The notes beneath the pieces are model-generated. The model did not search any database and had not been told where the DNA came from. It worked only from the letters and a program-made list of their open reading frames with translations. The position numbers and the translations under genes are program-made. A stretch of DNA of 64,000 bases. Source: Symbiodinium sp. CCMP2592 (Eukaryota; Sar; Dinophyceae; Suessiales; Symbiodiniaceae). Where the stretch lies: the NCBI GenBank assembly GCA_905221615.1, contig CAJNDT010003835.1, positions 425,793 through 489,792 of the forward strand, in the 5' to 3' direction. This document shows, one piece after another, positions 33,868-43,184 of the stretch (within the stretch, counting starts at the first letter, position 1; each line of letters starts with the position of its first letter).

Positions 33868-33885
33868 TAGCCCATTCTGGCTCAC
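33868..33885 (+). repeat. Degenerate spliced-leader relic upstream of the ankyrin gene
   Basis: TAGCCCATTCTGGCTCA matches the leader core TAGCCATTTTGGCTCA with one inserted C and one T-to-C change; the terminal AG is lost. Its position just before an intronless gene supports the reading. The match alone could be chance. Confidence 0.55.
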
Positions 33886-33923
33886 CTTCACGCAGGCAGT
33901 GGGATATCCTGAAATGCGCCGAC

Positions 33924-34823
33924 ATGATACGTGTATGGAGGTTGTCGGGGGAACAGGTGGCCCAAGTGGACATGCAGGAATTCCCCGCCGTGAGAACTGG
34001 GGAAGGTTTGAAGCGCCACTTGCGTTTGCTTTATGGCTTCCCGATGTGCCAGCAACAGCTTTTCAAGGACAGCTGCAGGTTGAGTGGTTCTATGGCGTTG
34101 ACTGGTCCCTGCGACGTGCAGCTGTCGCTGTGGCCTTGGAACCAGCAAGAGGTTGCAGACGAGCTCACGTGGGAATTTTCCAAAGGCAACATTGAGAACG
34201 TGCGTTCGCTGTTGGCAGCTCGCGCTCACATGGACCTGACTGCTGCCTGCAGGACTGCTGTTGTGAACGATTCCGACGACAGCTACATTGAGCTCATGCG
34301 GCTGCTCATTGAAGCCCGCTCTGGTGATGATGTTTCCGAGTCTCACGACTACAACACAGCTCTCATGCTTGCATCCGAAAGCGGCAAAGCTCCGCTTGTT
34401 CAGTTGCTTGTGGGCGCTCGTGCAAACATAAACTTAACTGCAAAGTGGCCCTGCAAAACCGCTCTTATGCTGGCATCGGAGCTTAACCACGTGGAGGTGG
34501 TGCAGATACTCGTGGAAGCCCGTGCTGACATGGATGCCGCTGCCAAACACAAAACAGCCCTCGTGATAGCTTCCGAGTTTGGCCACGTGGAGGTTTTGCA
34601 ATTGCTTGTGGAAGCCCGTGCTAACGTGGATGCGATTACGGGGTTCAAGACCGCTCTCATGAGTGCATCTGAGCTTGGTCACATCGAGGCTGTGCGGTTG
34701 CTTGTTGAAGCACGTGCTGACATGAAATCGCAGCATTGCGGCAAGACGGCTCTCATGTACGCGCGTGAAAGCGCTCACACGGAGATTGGGCAGTTGCTGG
34801 TTGAATCCGGTGCCAAAGTGTAG
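33924..34823 (+). CDS. Ankyrin-repeat protein with ubiquitin-like N-terminus
   Basis: An intronless frame of 299 codons from the ATG at 33924 (MIRVWRLSGEQVAQVDM). The N-terminal 60 residues resemble the short ubiquitin-like segment common in dinoflagellate ankyrin proteins. About six ankyrin repeats follow from residue 95, with the ALMLASE/GHVEVVQLLVEARA pattern; the second repeat is less regular. Ankyrin arrays bind protein partners, and nothing shows which. Stop TAG at 34821. A degenerate spliced-leader relic lies 39-57 bases upstream, so this is probably a retrogene. I chose ATG 33924 over the upstream GTG because the family usually begins this way. Confidence 0.85.
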   Translation: MIRVWRLSGEQVAQVDMQEFPAVRTGEGLKRHLRLLYGFPMCQQQLFKDSCRLSGSMALTGPCDVQLSLWPWNQQEVADELTWEFSKGNIENVRSLLAARAHMDLTAACRTAVVNDSDDSYIELMRLLIEARSGDDVSESHDYNTALMLASESGKAPLVQLLVGARANINLTAKWPCKTALMLASELNHVEVVQILVEARADMDAAAKHKTALVIASEFGHVEVLQLLVEARANVDAITGFKTALMSASELGHIEAVRLLVEARADMKSQHCGKTALMYARESAHTEIGQLLVESGAKV

Positions 34824-35370
34824 TGACAGCGAAGCTGGTCTCCGCGAGAGCCCGTGCCTGTCCAAATGCGTTTGGAATGGATGGGGCGCGCTGGATTTCC
34901 CTCAACCTCCAGGTACCTAGGTTTCGAAGCGTATATTCTGTAACCCAGTCCCCCCCATGATTTAGGTAACTGGAGCCCTTCGCCTCGGTAGTGGGGAGGA
35001 ATGTACACGAAGTTCTCTGTGAAGATGGAGGGGTCCTTACTATGAAGCAGGCACTGGTCTTGCGGGTAGTGTAAAGGCTGGGGAGGCGTGGGAAGATGGG
35101 TTCGAACAGGCCGGAGAAACGCAATGATAACACTGTTTCGACTCTTGTTTACTTCGAGTGCCCAACTGGCACTGGCAACTTCCATGACCAACACCGCCCA
35201 ACTGCTGAGTTTACACATGCCTTTCCATTTCCGAATGCAATCTTTGCACTGTGCTCCTCAACCCCAGAACCCTGCAACCTGTGTCATCTACTCCGTGAAA
35301 CCCATCCATTAGGGACCCAAACAGGACGGAAGCACAAGCATTTTGCAGTGGTATCTCTACCTTATCGGGC

Positions 35371-35402
<32 letters not shown>

Positions 35403-36152
35403 GGGAGTGCATGTGGGATACTCTTTATCGAAAAATATTGCTTATGTGCTCTTTTCCGGGCCTTGGTCCACCTTCAAGCCCAAGCACATCTAAAGTTTCT
35501 AAAGACTCTGAATTTGCTTAATGGGAAGAAACCGCGTACGCTATAGCCCAAGCCTCAAACCCTTCCTAAACCACACAGCCCTAGTACTAAACCCCTAAAC
35601 CTTTAACCTCAAACCCCTAAACCCTCCGAGTGCGAGTGCAAAATCCTAAACCCCAGCCTTCGAGCCCAAGCTGCAAGCCCCAGGACTTGTCATTCTAGTA
35701 TGATGGGCCCCCCAAACCCCTTATATACTCTGATTATGAAGGGGCCCTTAGCAAAACCTTACCCTTCAAGCCCAAGCTTCGAATCTGCTCCTGGATTTGT
35801 AATTATGGTATGATGGGATCCAAAACCCTACTCTAATTATTGGTGACGGGGTCTTATATTAAACCCTAACCTTCGAAGCCCCAAGCTTCAAGTCTGCCGG
35901 GTTATACTTATAGTATGACGGACCCCGAAGCATTATTCTAATTATTACGGGCCCCCCCTGAACCCTAAACCCCTAAACCCTTGCCTCGCCTGGATTGTCC
36001 GAGTGTGAGCGCCGAAACCCTTGCCAGGCTTGTCCGAGTGTGAGTGTCAAAAAAACCCTTAAAGCTTAAACCCCTAAACCCCTGAACCCCAAACTCTAAA
36101 TCCTACCCTTCAAACCCCCAAGCTTCAAACCCTAAACCCAAGTCTGCTCCAG

Positions 36153-36218
36153 GATTTGTACAAGAAGCATCGAATCTCCAAGACCGAGGCAGCGGATGCC
36201 TTGCTCCTCTCAAAAAGG
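36153..36218 (+). CDS. Candidate exon, unidentified
   Basis: An AG acceptor (36151-36152), 22 codons (DLYKKHRISKTEAADALLLS, KR) and a GTAAAG donor at 36219, phase 0 on both sides. Strong exon signature between IE-K-like and telomere-like repeats. No family recognised. Confidence 0.55.
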
Positions 36219-36329
36219 GTAAAGTCTGGGGTTCTAGGGATTCTAGGGGTTAGGGTTATAGGGACTACAATAAGGAACCCTTAAGGGCCTTTAGGGACTA
36301 TCTGTCATAGGGTTTAAGGTTTTTAGGGG

Positions 36330-36424
36330 TTTGGTGCTTAGTAGGGAATGGGGGAAAGGATCCCTATGGTAGTCCCTATATCATCCCCAAGAAGAATCCA
36401 TTCCCCCATTCCCTCCTAAGCACC
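36330..36424. mobile_element. IE-K-related element
   Basis: TGGTGCTTAGTAGGGAATGG left, CCATTCCCTCCTAAGCACCA right. Shares TAGTAGGGAATGG with IE-K but has different outer ends. Confidence 0.75.
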
Positions 36425-37033
36425 AGGGAGCCAAAGGGTATGCTCGGGTTCTAGGGGCTATTATCACTGTGGTACAAGGGCTCTTGTACTATTTTGGGGG
36501 ATGGGTTCTTATCACTGCGGTATGGGAATTCCTGTAAGGGTCTATATACTTCTAACAGTATTCTGTGGGGGGTTCCGTATCACTGTCCTATAAGAGTTTT
36601 TGCAAGGGTTCTAGGGGCAGGCGTTTCGTCGTTCAGGGCTTTAGGGGTGTTCAGATTATCTTCGGAGGAGCTTAGCATTCAGAGTTCCGTTCAGAGGTCT
36701 AGGGGGGAAGTTCCATTATTGTGCAGGTTTAGGGGCTGATGGAAGGGGTTCGGGATGTAATGAGCGTGATGTAGATAAATCTTTTGCAAATGCCAGTGAC
36801 TGCTGATGTGGGAATCTTCGTTCAGGATTTGATACGCAATAGCACTGTTCGGACTATATAGATCTATAGACATACACTAGACCCATAGAGTGGCGTGTTG
36901 GGAAAGCGCCAAGGGTGTTGAGTTCAGCGCATTTTAGGTTTGGGGCGCAAAGTTGTCGGAGAAGCTAGTTCCAGCAGTTGGGGGGTTCGGCGCTTGGGTG
37001 CAAGCTGAGGGGGTGGCTTACTTTAAATCCTAG

Positions 37034-37140
37034 TAGTCGAGTAGGTAACCTTTAACCTTTTTGGGTAGTATCGTCCCTATATAATCCCTATATAACCACA
37101 AAGGTTAACCTTTAGTTCCCCATGATACTCGACAAGTAGG
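37034..37140. mobile_element. IE-L copy
   Basis: AGTCGAGTAGGTAACCTTTA left, CATGATACTCGACAAGTAG right; repeated CCCTATATAA core. Confidence 0.75.
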
Positions 37141-37255
37141 AAATGGAGGGCATTGCCAGTAGTGGGATGGAGCGGGTGTGTAGCACAATCGTGAGACACG
37201 GCAGGTCTCCGGAAAGGGTGGGATGCTGGCTGACTCATGAACCCTCAACCCTAAA

Positions 37256-37346
37256 CTTACCGTTGGTTAGTAGGGAATGGAAGAATGGTAGTAATAGTAG
37301 TTATAGTTGTACCCGATTCCTCCATTCCCTACTAACCAAAGGTAAG
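37256..37346. mobile_element. IE-K copy
   Basis: CTTACCGTTGGTTAGTAGGG left, CCCTACTAACCAAAGGTAAG right. Same family as RND intron 3. Confidence 0.88.
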
Positions 37347-37378
37347 TCAACCCTAAACCCTAAACCGTAGTCCCCGGC

Positions 37379-37483
37379 CTACACCATGCGCAGGACGGCG
37401 TCCCACTGCTCGACGGCAAAGAGAGCTCACCTGCTCTCAGCGACTTGGCTGCAAGCAACAAACTGGTTGTGCTTTGGGACAAT
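37379..37483 (+). CDS. Candidate exon, unidentified
   Basis: An open frame (HHAQDGVPLLDGKESSPALS, DLAASNKLVVLWDN) directly after an IE-K copy and a CCCTAAA block. Codon bias is coding-like; borders are uncertain. Confidence 0.45.
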
Positions 37484-37638
37484 TTTAATTTCCCAAATGT
37501 CCTTAGAAGGGGAACCTGTTCATAAATAATTTTCAAGGGTTTAGAGCACAACCCAGCAAAAGGGCGGTTCTTCAAAATACAGTTTCATGTTGGATCCCTC
37601 CCAACAAGTACTTCATGGTTAAAGTCAGGACCCCAAAA

Positions 37639-37758
37639 GGGAGTTTCCGAAAATAGGAGACCCTAATCGGACCCTAATCTAGTACCCTAAATAGTAGGAT
37701 CCTTATTGAAAGGACCCCCAAATTCAAATAAGGCACCCCCCAACTTTGAGAAACTCCC
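37639..37758. mobile_element. IE-C copy with insertion
   Basis: GGGAGTTTCCGAAAATAGG left, TTTGAGAAACTCCC right. AAA flanks. Core duplicated. Confidence 0.78.
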
Positions 37759-38339
37759 AAATGGAACCCCTAAAGGCCCTAAATTAGAGAGTCAGGGACC
37801 TCGTTTCAACCTGTTCCCGACATTGACATGCTTTGCTGATCATACCACGTCCGTCTTGAAATTGGTTTGTCTTTGGCAGTCTGAAGCAAAACTGGTTTTT
37901 TGGGGCTGTCAGAGCAGATTCGATTGTGCAGTGCAGCGTGTACTGTTTGCGCTTTCTTCTGGAGAAAGTCATACACGCGTGATCGTGGCACCGTAACACC
38001 CAAACGGTACTGGTGACACCAAAGAAACAGAACAAGCATATTCACACTGGGGCGAAGTACAGATTGGATGATGCTGACAGAAGAGCCCAGAAAGCTAGCA
38101 CAGGAGAGCATGAGACGAGCAATGGTATCTAATGGCAACAGCTGTAGGACAAAATTGGATTGAGTTCTGCTGGGAAAAAGTGCCACAACAGAAGCACAAC
38201 CTGCGGAGTTGCTGAAGCAACGAGAACAACAGTGAGCAGAGCAGCAACGGTAGCAACATCAGCAGTAGCACCAGTAGCTGTCAGCGTCCTTATGAAGACT
38301 CATTCCAATACTTCTGAAGACTTTTTTTTGGAAACAGTA

Positions 38340-38436
38340 TTGCAGTAGAAGCGGTGGTAGTGGTAGTAGTATTCGCCGTCGCAGTAGTAGTCGTCGTCGT
38401 GGTGGTGGCGGTAGCAGCAGTAGCAGTAGAAGTAGC
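38340..38436. repeat. GTA/GTC trinucleotide tract
   Basis: Repeated GTAGTAGT, GTCGTCGT and GCAGTAGCA units. Confidence 0.85.
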
Positions 38437-38457
38437 TAGGTTACGACCTCCCCTCAG

Positions 38458-38552
38458 GCCATCACGACGAGGTTCCTGGCGACGAGAACCTGGACGGGGT
38501 GTTGAACTCAACATTGCAGGCTCCCGCAGCTGAAGATTCCTCATGTTTCTTT
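38458..38552 (+). CDS. Candidate exon, unidentified
   Basis: An AG acceptor (38456-38457) precedes an acidic open frame (HHDEVPGDENLDGVLNSTLQ, APAAEDSS). It follows a GTA/GTC simple-sequence tract. The opposite strand is also open but low in complexity. Confidence 0.35.
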
Positions 38553-39031
38553 GGTATATTTTCATGATTTCAGAATCTGCACCAGGTTTCTACCATGTAT
38601 TCCAGAACACCATTTTATGTATTCAGGCCGATTTTTTACAGCAGTGCGGCTTTACACTCACGTGGATAGGCGAGGGAGCAATCAAGTGCTTTATAGATCG
38701 CGGCCGCGAAACTGCATGCGGCAGCAACGTCACCGTGCTCATCATTGTCGCCAGCATACTCGTCATGCAGATGCGAGCGTTGCCACCGCCATCATCAAGG
38801 CAAGCAAGCCATGATACTATAGATGAGGCAAAGGCGGAAGACCGCCTGGCAGAGAGGCACAGCAAGCATGAATTGAACTCACCTGAAAGCACGGCAGTGG
38901 TGGCCTCCTTTCCACCAAGCAGAATATCGAGCCTGCTCATAGGAGGCAAGAGCAGACGTTTACATAAACGCAACTTGTGCGAAGCTAGTGAGTGGGCAAG
39001 CTGCTTATCGGAATACTGGCGAGAATCGTGA
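38543..39031 (+). CDS. Low-support open frame with one hydrophobic segment
   Basis: An open frame of 162 codons containing VTVLIIVASILVMQ and a charged tail, overlapping the candidate exon 38458-38552 in another frame. Codon bias is weak. It could be a real membrane-protein exon or chance. Confidence 0.2.
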   Translation: MFLWYIFMISESAPGFYHVFQNTILCIQADFLQQCGFTLTWIGEGAIKCFIDRGRETACGSNVTVLIIVASILVMQMRALPPPSSRQASHDTIDEAKAEDRLAERHSKHELNSPESTAVVASFPPSRISSLLIGGKSRRLHKRNLCEASEWASCLSEYWRES

Positions 39032-39727
39032 TGATGATGATGATGATGATGACGGTGATGAGTGACCAGGACCAGAGATTAAAACCCTATTCTAATTATT
39101 CAGGCCCTTATGCCCTATGTTAAATGTAAGCAAACGGGCCCCGACAGTCATCGACACCCTGTCGGGGGTTCCTTTAAAGGGGTCTATAAGGGTTACTGTA
39201 AGAGATCGATAAGGGTACTACAATATAGGGGCCTACACTACACCCTCCAAGAGGTCTGAGCGAGCTAATGCCGGCGAGCAAACGAAGCCCCAGCGCTAGA
39301 ACCGAATCATTATTGTCACTATTGTCAGTATGATAATTTCTGTTTTTTATATATGATTGTCATTATCATCATCATCATTATCATTATCATTATGACCTGT
39401 TATCATAAGGCCTAGACCTATAGATGTTGCTGAGTTTCGCTTCGACGAGCGTACAGCGCCCGACCAGGGGAGTTGGGGGGGTGGGGGTTCTGGTCTCTTC
39501 TGAATAACTAGGGGAGTAAGGCTCGGCCCCGCCCCCGACAGTTAGGGTCTCTTCTGGGGCTCTCTAGATTGAGAGTTCATGCTTTTTGGTCTAGCGTTGA
39601 TGACAATTCCATGTGTCCCCAGCAGTGTTGCAAACACGCCTTACACCATGGACCTAAAAAAGCACCCTTAATCCTCCTTAAAGGCCTTAAACACCCCCAG
39701 CCGTAAAATGTCCTATATCCCTTTAAC

Positions 39728-39840
39728 AGTGAGAGCCCGAATATGCCTTGAGTTATAGCGGGCCGGGTGACGCCATTTCATGGCATATATAAAGGTATAA
39801 AGAGGCATATTCCTGAGTTAAGGGGTATTGGGCTCACTGA
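39728..39840. mobile_element. Degenerate IE-B copy
   Basis: CAGTGAGAGCCCGAATATGCC at the left and GGGGTATTGGGCTCACTG at the right, with mismatches in both arms. Confidence 0.6.
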
Positions 39841-39867
39841 CCCCAAAACTCCTTGAAGCAACGTACT

Positions 39868-39979
39868 TGCAGGTTCACGGGTAGTTATAAGTAGGGTTAT
39901 AAGTCCATCAATCTGGGTTGTAACTATAGACATCCTACTTACTACCCTGCATATGAGTGTAACCATGAACCTCCAAGTA
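39868..39979. mobile_element. IE-H copy next to IE-B
   Basis: TGCAGGTTCACGGGTAGTTA left, GTAACCATGAACCTCCAAG right. Confidence 0.8.
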
Positions 39980-40162
39980 TACTGACCTTTACATTACCTA
40001 TCACTTGTTTTTGCAAAACCTTAAACCCTGGACCCTAAACCTTAAACCTGAACCTAGGGCCCTATAAGCCCAAACCCCTTAAACCCTAAACCCTTCTGAC
40101 CTACAATCGCTATAGACCTTGCCAGGCTTTGTCCGAGTGTGAGTGTCAAAAAAAACCCTTCT

Positions 40163-40245
40163 GAGAAGGTCGCTGAGACTTTGGTTGCCGAAGCGGCCTC
40201 GGCGGCTCTCGCGAGAGCCGGCTACACTTTGCACCTCAAATCCTT
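40163..40245 (+). CDS. Candidate exon, unidentified
   Basis: An open frame (EKVAETLVAEAASAALARAG, YTLHLKSL) with strong G/C third positions, starting right after a copy of the dispersed GTCCGAGTGTGAGTGTC repeat. Predicted helical. No family recognised. Confidence 0.45.
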
Positions 40246-40409
40246 GAGTTTAGGGCCTGGGTGCAGGGTTTAGTGCGTTTTGCGGCTTAAGGGTTTAGGG
40301 TTTAAAGCCCCGAAAGCAAAGCCCTGAAGCTCAAAGCTCTGCTGCACAAAAGGGTTCAGAGTTTGAGGGCTCTTTATGCGTTTTAGGGGGTCCCTGGATT
40401 GCTTTGCAG

Positions 40410-40452
40410 ACAAGGCAGCTAGAAGGGATTCAATCGCGAGGCAGTTGAGAGC
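40410..40452 (+). CDS. Candidate exon, unidentified
   Basis: A TTTGCAG acceptor is followed by DKAARRDSIARQLRA in frame. Possibly continues the 40163-40245 exon; phase untested. Confidence 0.35.
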
Positions 40453-40576
40453 TTGGTGTTTTGACGTTTCGAATACCTGGGAGAGGGAGAGAGGGCTTCA
40501 TGGTGGTGCCGGGCCTGTGTTCCTCTTTTTTTTGCATCGGGATGGTTTTGGCTTGCATTTGCTTCGGTCTTTTCAG

Positions 40577-40700
40577 GTTGTAGAAGTTCTGCAGTGGGTT
40601 TGCCCGGGCTTGTGCGAGAAAAACAGACGCTTGCATGTGGAAGCCCAAGAAGGGAAGGAAGCCAAGAGGGAAGAAAAGAGGAGGCAAGCACAGGAAGTCG
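40577..40700 (+). CDS. Candidate Lys/Glu-rich exon, unidentified
   Basis: TCTTTTCAG provides a pyrimidine-rich acceptor. The frame reads VVEVLQWVCPGLCEKNRRLH and then a charged coil (EGKEAKREEKRRQAQE), staying open to 40939. The exon end is unknown. The charged run could be a coiled coil. Confidence 0.4.
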
Positions 40701-41357
40701 GGAACGCAGGTGGCAAGTATAAAGGCAGGACAGCTAAGAAGGTAGCAATCAGGGAAGGATACCTGCTCAATGCCAGCGAGAAGCAAGCAAGCTGGCAAAA
40801 GCAAGGATGCCACAAGCAAGAACAGATCGATGCTCCGCCTCTTCCGAAGATGTTTGTCGGAGGATTTATAGAGGCTCAGAGAGTAGAATGCAGGACTTGG
40901 GGTGCACTGGAGTTTCGAGCTTTCTTGTTTGGGTTTTGAAGCTTTGGGTTTAGCTATCTGGGAGCTCCAGCACCCACAGTGTGTCCCTATTGCTCGGCGA
41001 GGCCCGAGCCAGTCTTTTTTTGGTGTTCTTTCACACTTCTGTCTTCGTAACTCAGGCATCTGCGGCTGAGGGCACTGATGCGCAATGGTGGCCGGGCAGC
41101 ATTTCTGGCTGCGCAAGAACTTGCGTGTATCGTACTTCGAGGCCACGTTGTGTGGGTTTCCCATGGCTCAGGCAGAGGCATGTGTTTTAATTTCAATGCA
41201 CGTTCGAAGCCAACACCGCTCGCATGCACGTTAAATTAAATGAGCTTGTCCGGGTCAGATCTACATGTGACAGGCAGCAAAACAAGTAGTTTATGTGCAG
41301 GTATTCCAGTTTGCATACGGTTACCTGTGCTCAGTGTCAACATCAATAGTCGCTTCC

Positions 41358-42467
41358 ATGCCTGAAAAGTCAGCCGCACTTCCATCATTTGCCATGACCA
41401 CGTGCGGCTACGAGGGAAGCACATCCTCGAGCTCGCGGCGGCCACGGCGGCGCGAGTCACGACCGCTGCGAGTCTGTCTTCTGGTGGCGGTGTCCGGTGC
41501 TGTGCTCTGGCACCAAGCGGGAAATGCCTTTGTGACAGCTCTGCCGCCGCAGAGCCGTGGCCGCCTAGTGGGCTCTCTGAGGCTTTCGGCACTACCTGAC
41601 GAGGATGGTGTCAGCTTGTATGATGCGGAGGTTGTGGGCGAGACCGACCTAGACGAGCTAACTTCAGATGAGCTGACTGTGAGCTCCCTGAGCTCCCAAG
41701 CCCAACCTGAGAGGAGCCGCGGAAGAGACAGCGCCGCGCGTGGCGCGCGTGGCAGAGCTCGGTGGAAGCCCCCGGGCCAGGTGGCGCTTGACCCGAAGTT
41801 CCGGCGCGAGGGCTTCTTCCAGAGAGCCGATCTTCCAAGGCTGGATCCCATGGAGTTCGACCAGCGTCAGGTCCTCCAGACGCTTTCTGTGGAGGAGCTC
41901 GAGGCTCGCTCCTCCTTCCGCTGGGGCTTGGATGCCAAGCGGAACGATCGGCGCAAGCTCAGGAAAGGATCACGCGTTCCGCGCGAGGACCGTGAGGAGG
42001 GAGGTTCTGGAAGGTGGTCGGAAGGGGAGCAACGACCCGAGGGTGACTCGGACCCGGATCCAGAGTACAACCCTTTCAAGAGCCGTCCTCTCAGGCAGCG
42101 CATGCGGAAGCCCCGGGTGAAGCCGGCTCCTCCTACTCAGACGGCCCCGTGTGTGGCAAACGCCCTGAACAAGACGACATCCAGACGTCCGAAGAGGTTA
42201 AGTTCCTGGCTTTTGAACACCAAGGTCCCAAAGGAGAAAGATCCTGCTGCCACAAGGAAGCTGCCACAACGGGAATCCGGATCGGAAGATAGGGTTGGCT
42301 CCTCTGTGTACCGCAAGATGTACAAGGCCGTCATGCGGAACTACGGCCCACTTCCATGGGAGCGCGTGGAGGGGCAGACAAGCTGGCTGGACCCGGCGAA
42401 TCAAAGCTGGGAGGAGCTAGGTGGGGTGGGTTTTAATACAACGCCTGACGTGCACGTCCCAGTCTGA
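41358..42467 (+). CDS. Plastid-targeted protein of unknown function
   Basis: An intronless frame of 369 codons from ATG 41358; ATG 41394 is an alternative. The N-terminus has a basic, Ser-rich stretch (SSSSRRPRRRESR) and a hydrophobic core (LRVCLLVAVSGAVLW), then GNA and FVTALP. A signal peptide followed by a Phe-initiated FVAP-like motif and a basic segment is the presequence of nuclear-encoded peridinin-plastid proteins, which travel through the ER. The mature region is hydrophilic and charged, with long Arg/Glu-rich stretches and a conserved-looking end (YRKMYKAVMRNYGPLPWE). No catalytic domain is recognised; an RNA- or ribosome-associated role is only a guess from its charge. GC content is clearly higher than in the flanks. 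Confidence 0.7.
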   Translation: MPEKSAALPSFAMTTCGYEGSTSSSSRRPRRRESRPLRVCLLVAVSGAVLWHQAGNAFVTALPPQSRGRLVGSLRLSALPDEDGVSLYDAEVVGETDLDELTSDELTVSSLSSQAQPERSRGRDSAARGARGRARWKPPGQVALDPKFRREGFFQRADLPRLDPMEFDQRQVLQTLSVEELEARSSFRWGLDAKRNDRRKLRKGSRVPREDREEGGSGRWSEGEQRPEGDSDPDPEYNPFKSRPLRQRMRKPRVKPAPPTQTAPCVANALNKTTSRRPKRLSSWLLNTKVPKEKDPAATRKLPQRESGSEDRVGSSVYRKMYKAVMRNYGPLPWERVEGQTSWLDPANQSWEELGGVGFNTTPDVHVPV

Positions 42468-42992
42468 GTGTCGGGTTATTGTTTCAAACTGTTCAAGCTA
42501 GTAACCCTCGTAACTACCTTTGTAGTCTCTCCAATGATAAGTGCGTAGTAAGCATACTAAGTTCTCAAGGTAGTCGCATGCAGCAATCCTGGCAACCGTT
42601 ATGGCAACCCCAATAACAGTTTCCAGTGCGTGCGTCCGGCTACTTTTTTCTATTCGTGGGAAACGGTATACATTTTTGCGGTACGGAAAGAAAAGTAAAC
42701 GGCATGCCTAAAAAGTAAGCGAGTGCGGGTAAATGTCGACATCTGAGTACGGCTTTTTTTCACCAAAATGTCGACATAGTTCGGGTTGGGTACGGGTACG
42801 GGTTGAGTACGGGTCGTATTTTCAACATATTTGTTGACATTTGGGCCCGGTACGGGTTAGTACGCTTTTTTGTGTCCGAAGCAAAAAGTAAGCGCACTCA
42901 TCTTAAATGTAAGCGGGTAGCGCAGCATCGGAAAAAGTACACGTTCGAACTCACAGGTTGTGTAGAGCGAGCATAGCAAGGAGGGGAATTGT

Positions 42993-43093
42993 AGGGGCCT
43001 GTAATGCTTAGAATAGGGTTTTGGGGACTATATACTCTGCGTATACAAATAAGAAGGAACCCCAAAATGGCATTAGGTAACTATCTAGGCCCT
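42993..43093. mobile_element. IE-F copy upstream of the helicase start
   Basis: AGGGGCCTGTAATGCTTAG left, AACTATCTAGGCCCTTA right. Ends 92 bases before ATG 43185. Confidence 0.7.
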
Positions 43094-43184
43094 TATATGT
43101 TTCCCTTCTAATTTATAATCGCCCTTGTAATATAGTAGCCCCTTGTAGATTCCTTTTGGGCCCCTACAGTAGCTCTGTGTAGGT

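Noticed and set aside
40430-41164. 244-codon open frame on the minus strand
   Set aside because: Antisense to a + strand frame with a pyrimidine-rich acceptor and better codon use; its hydrophobic run is the complement of a Lys/Glu-rich stretch.
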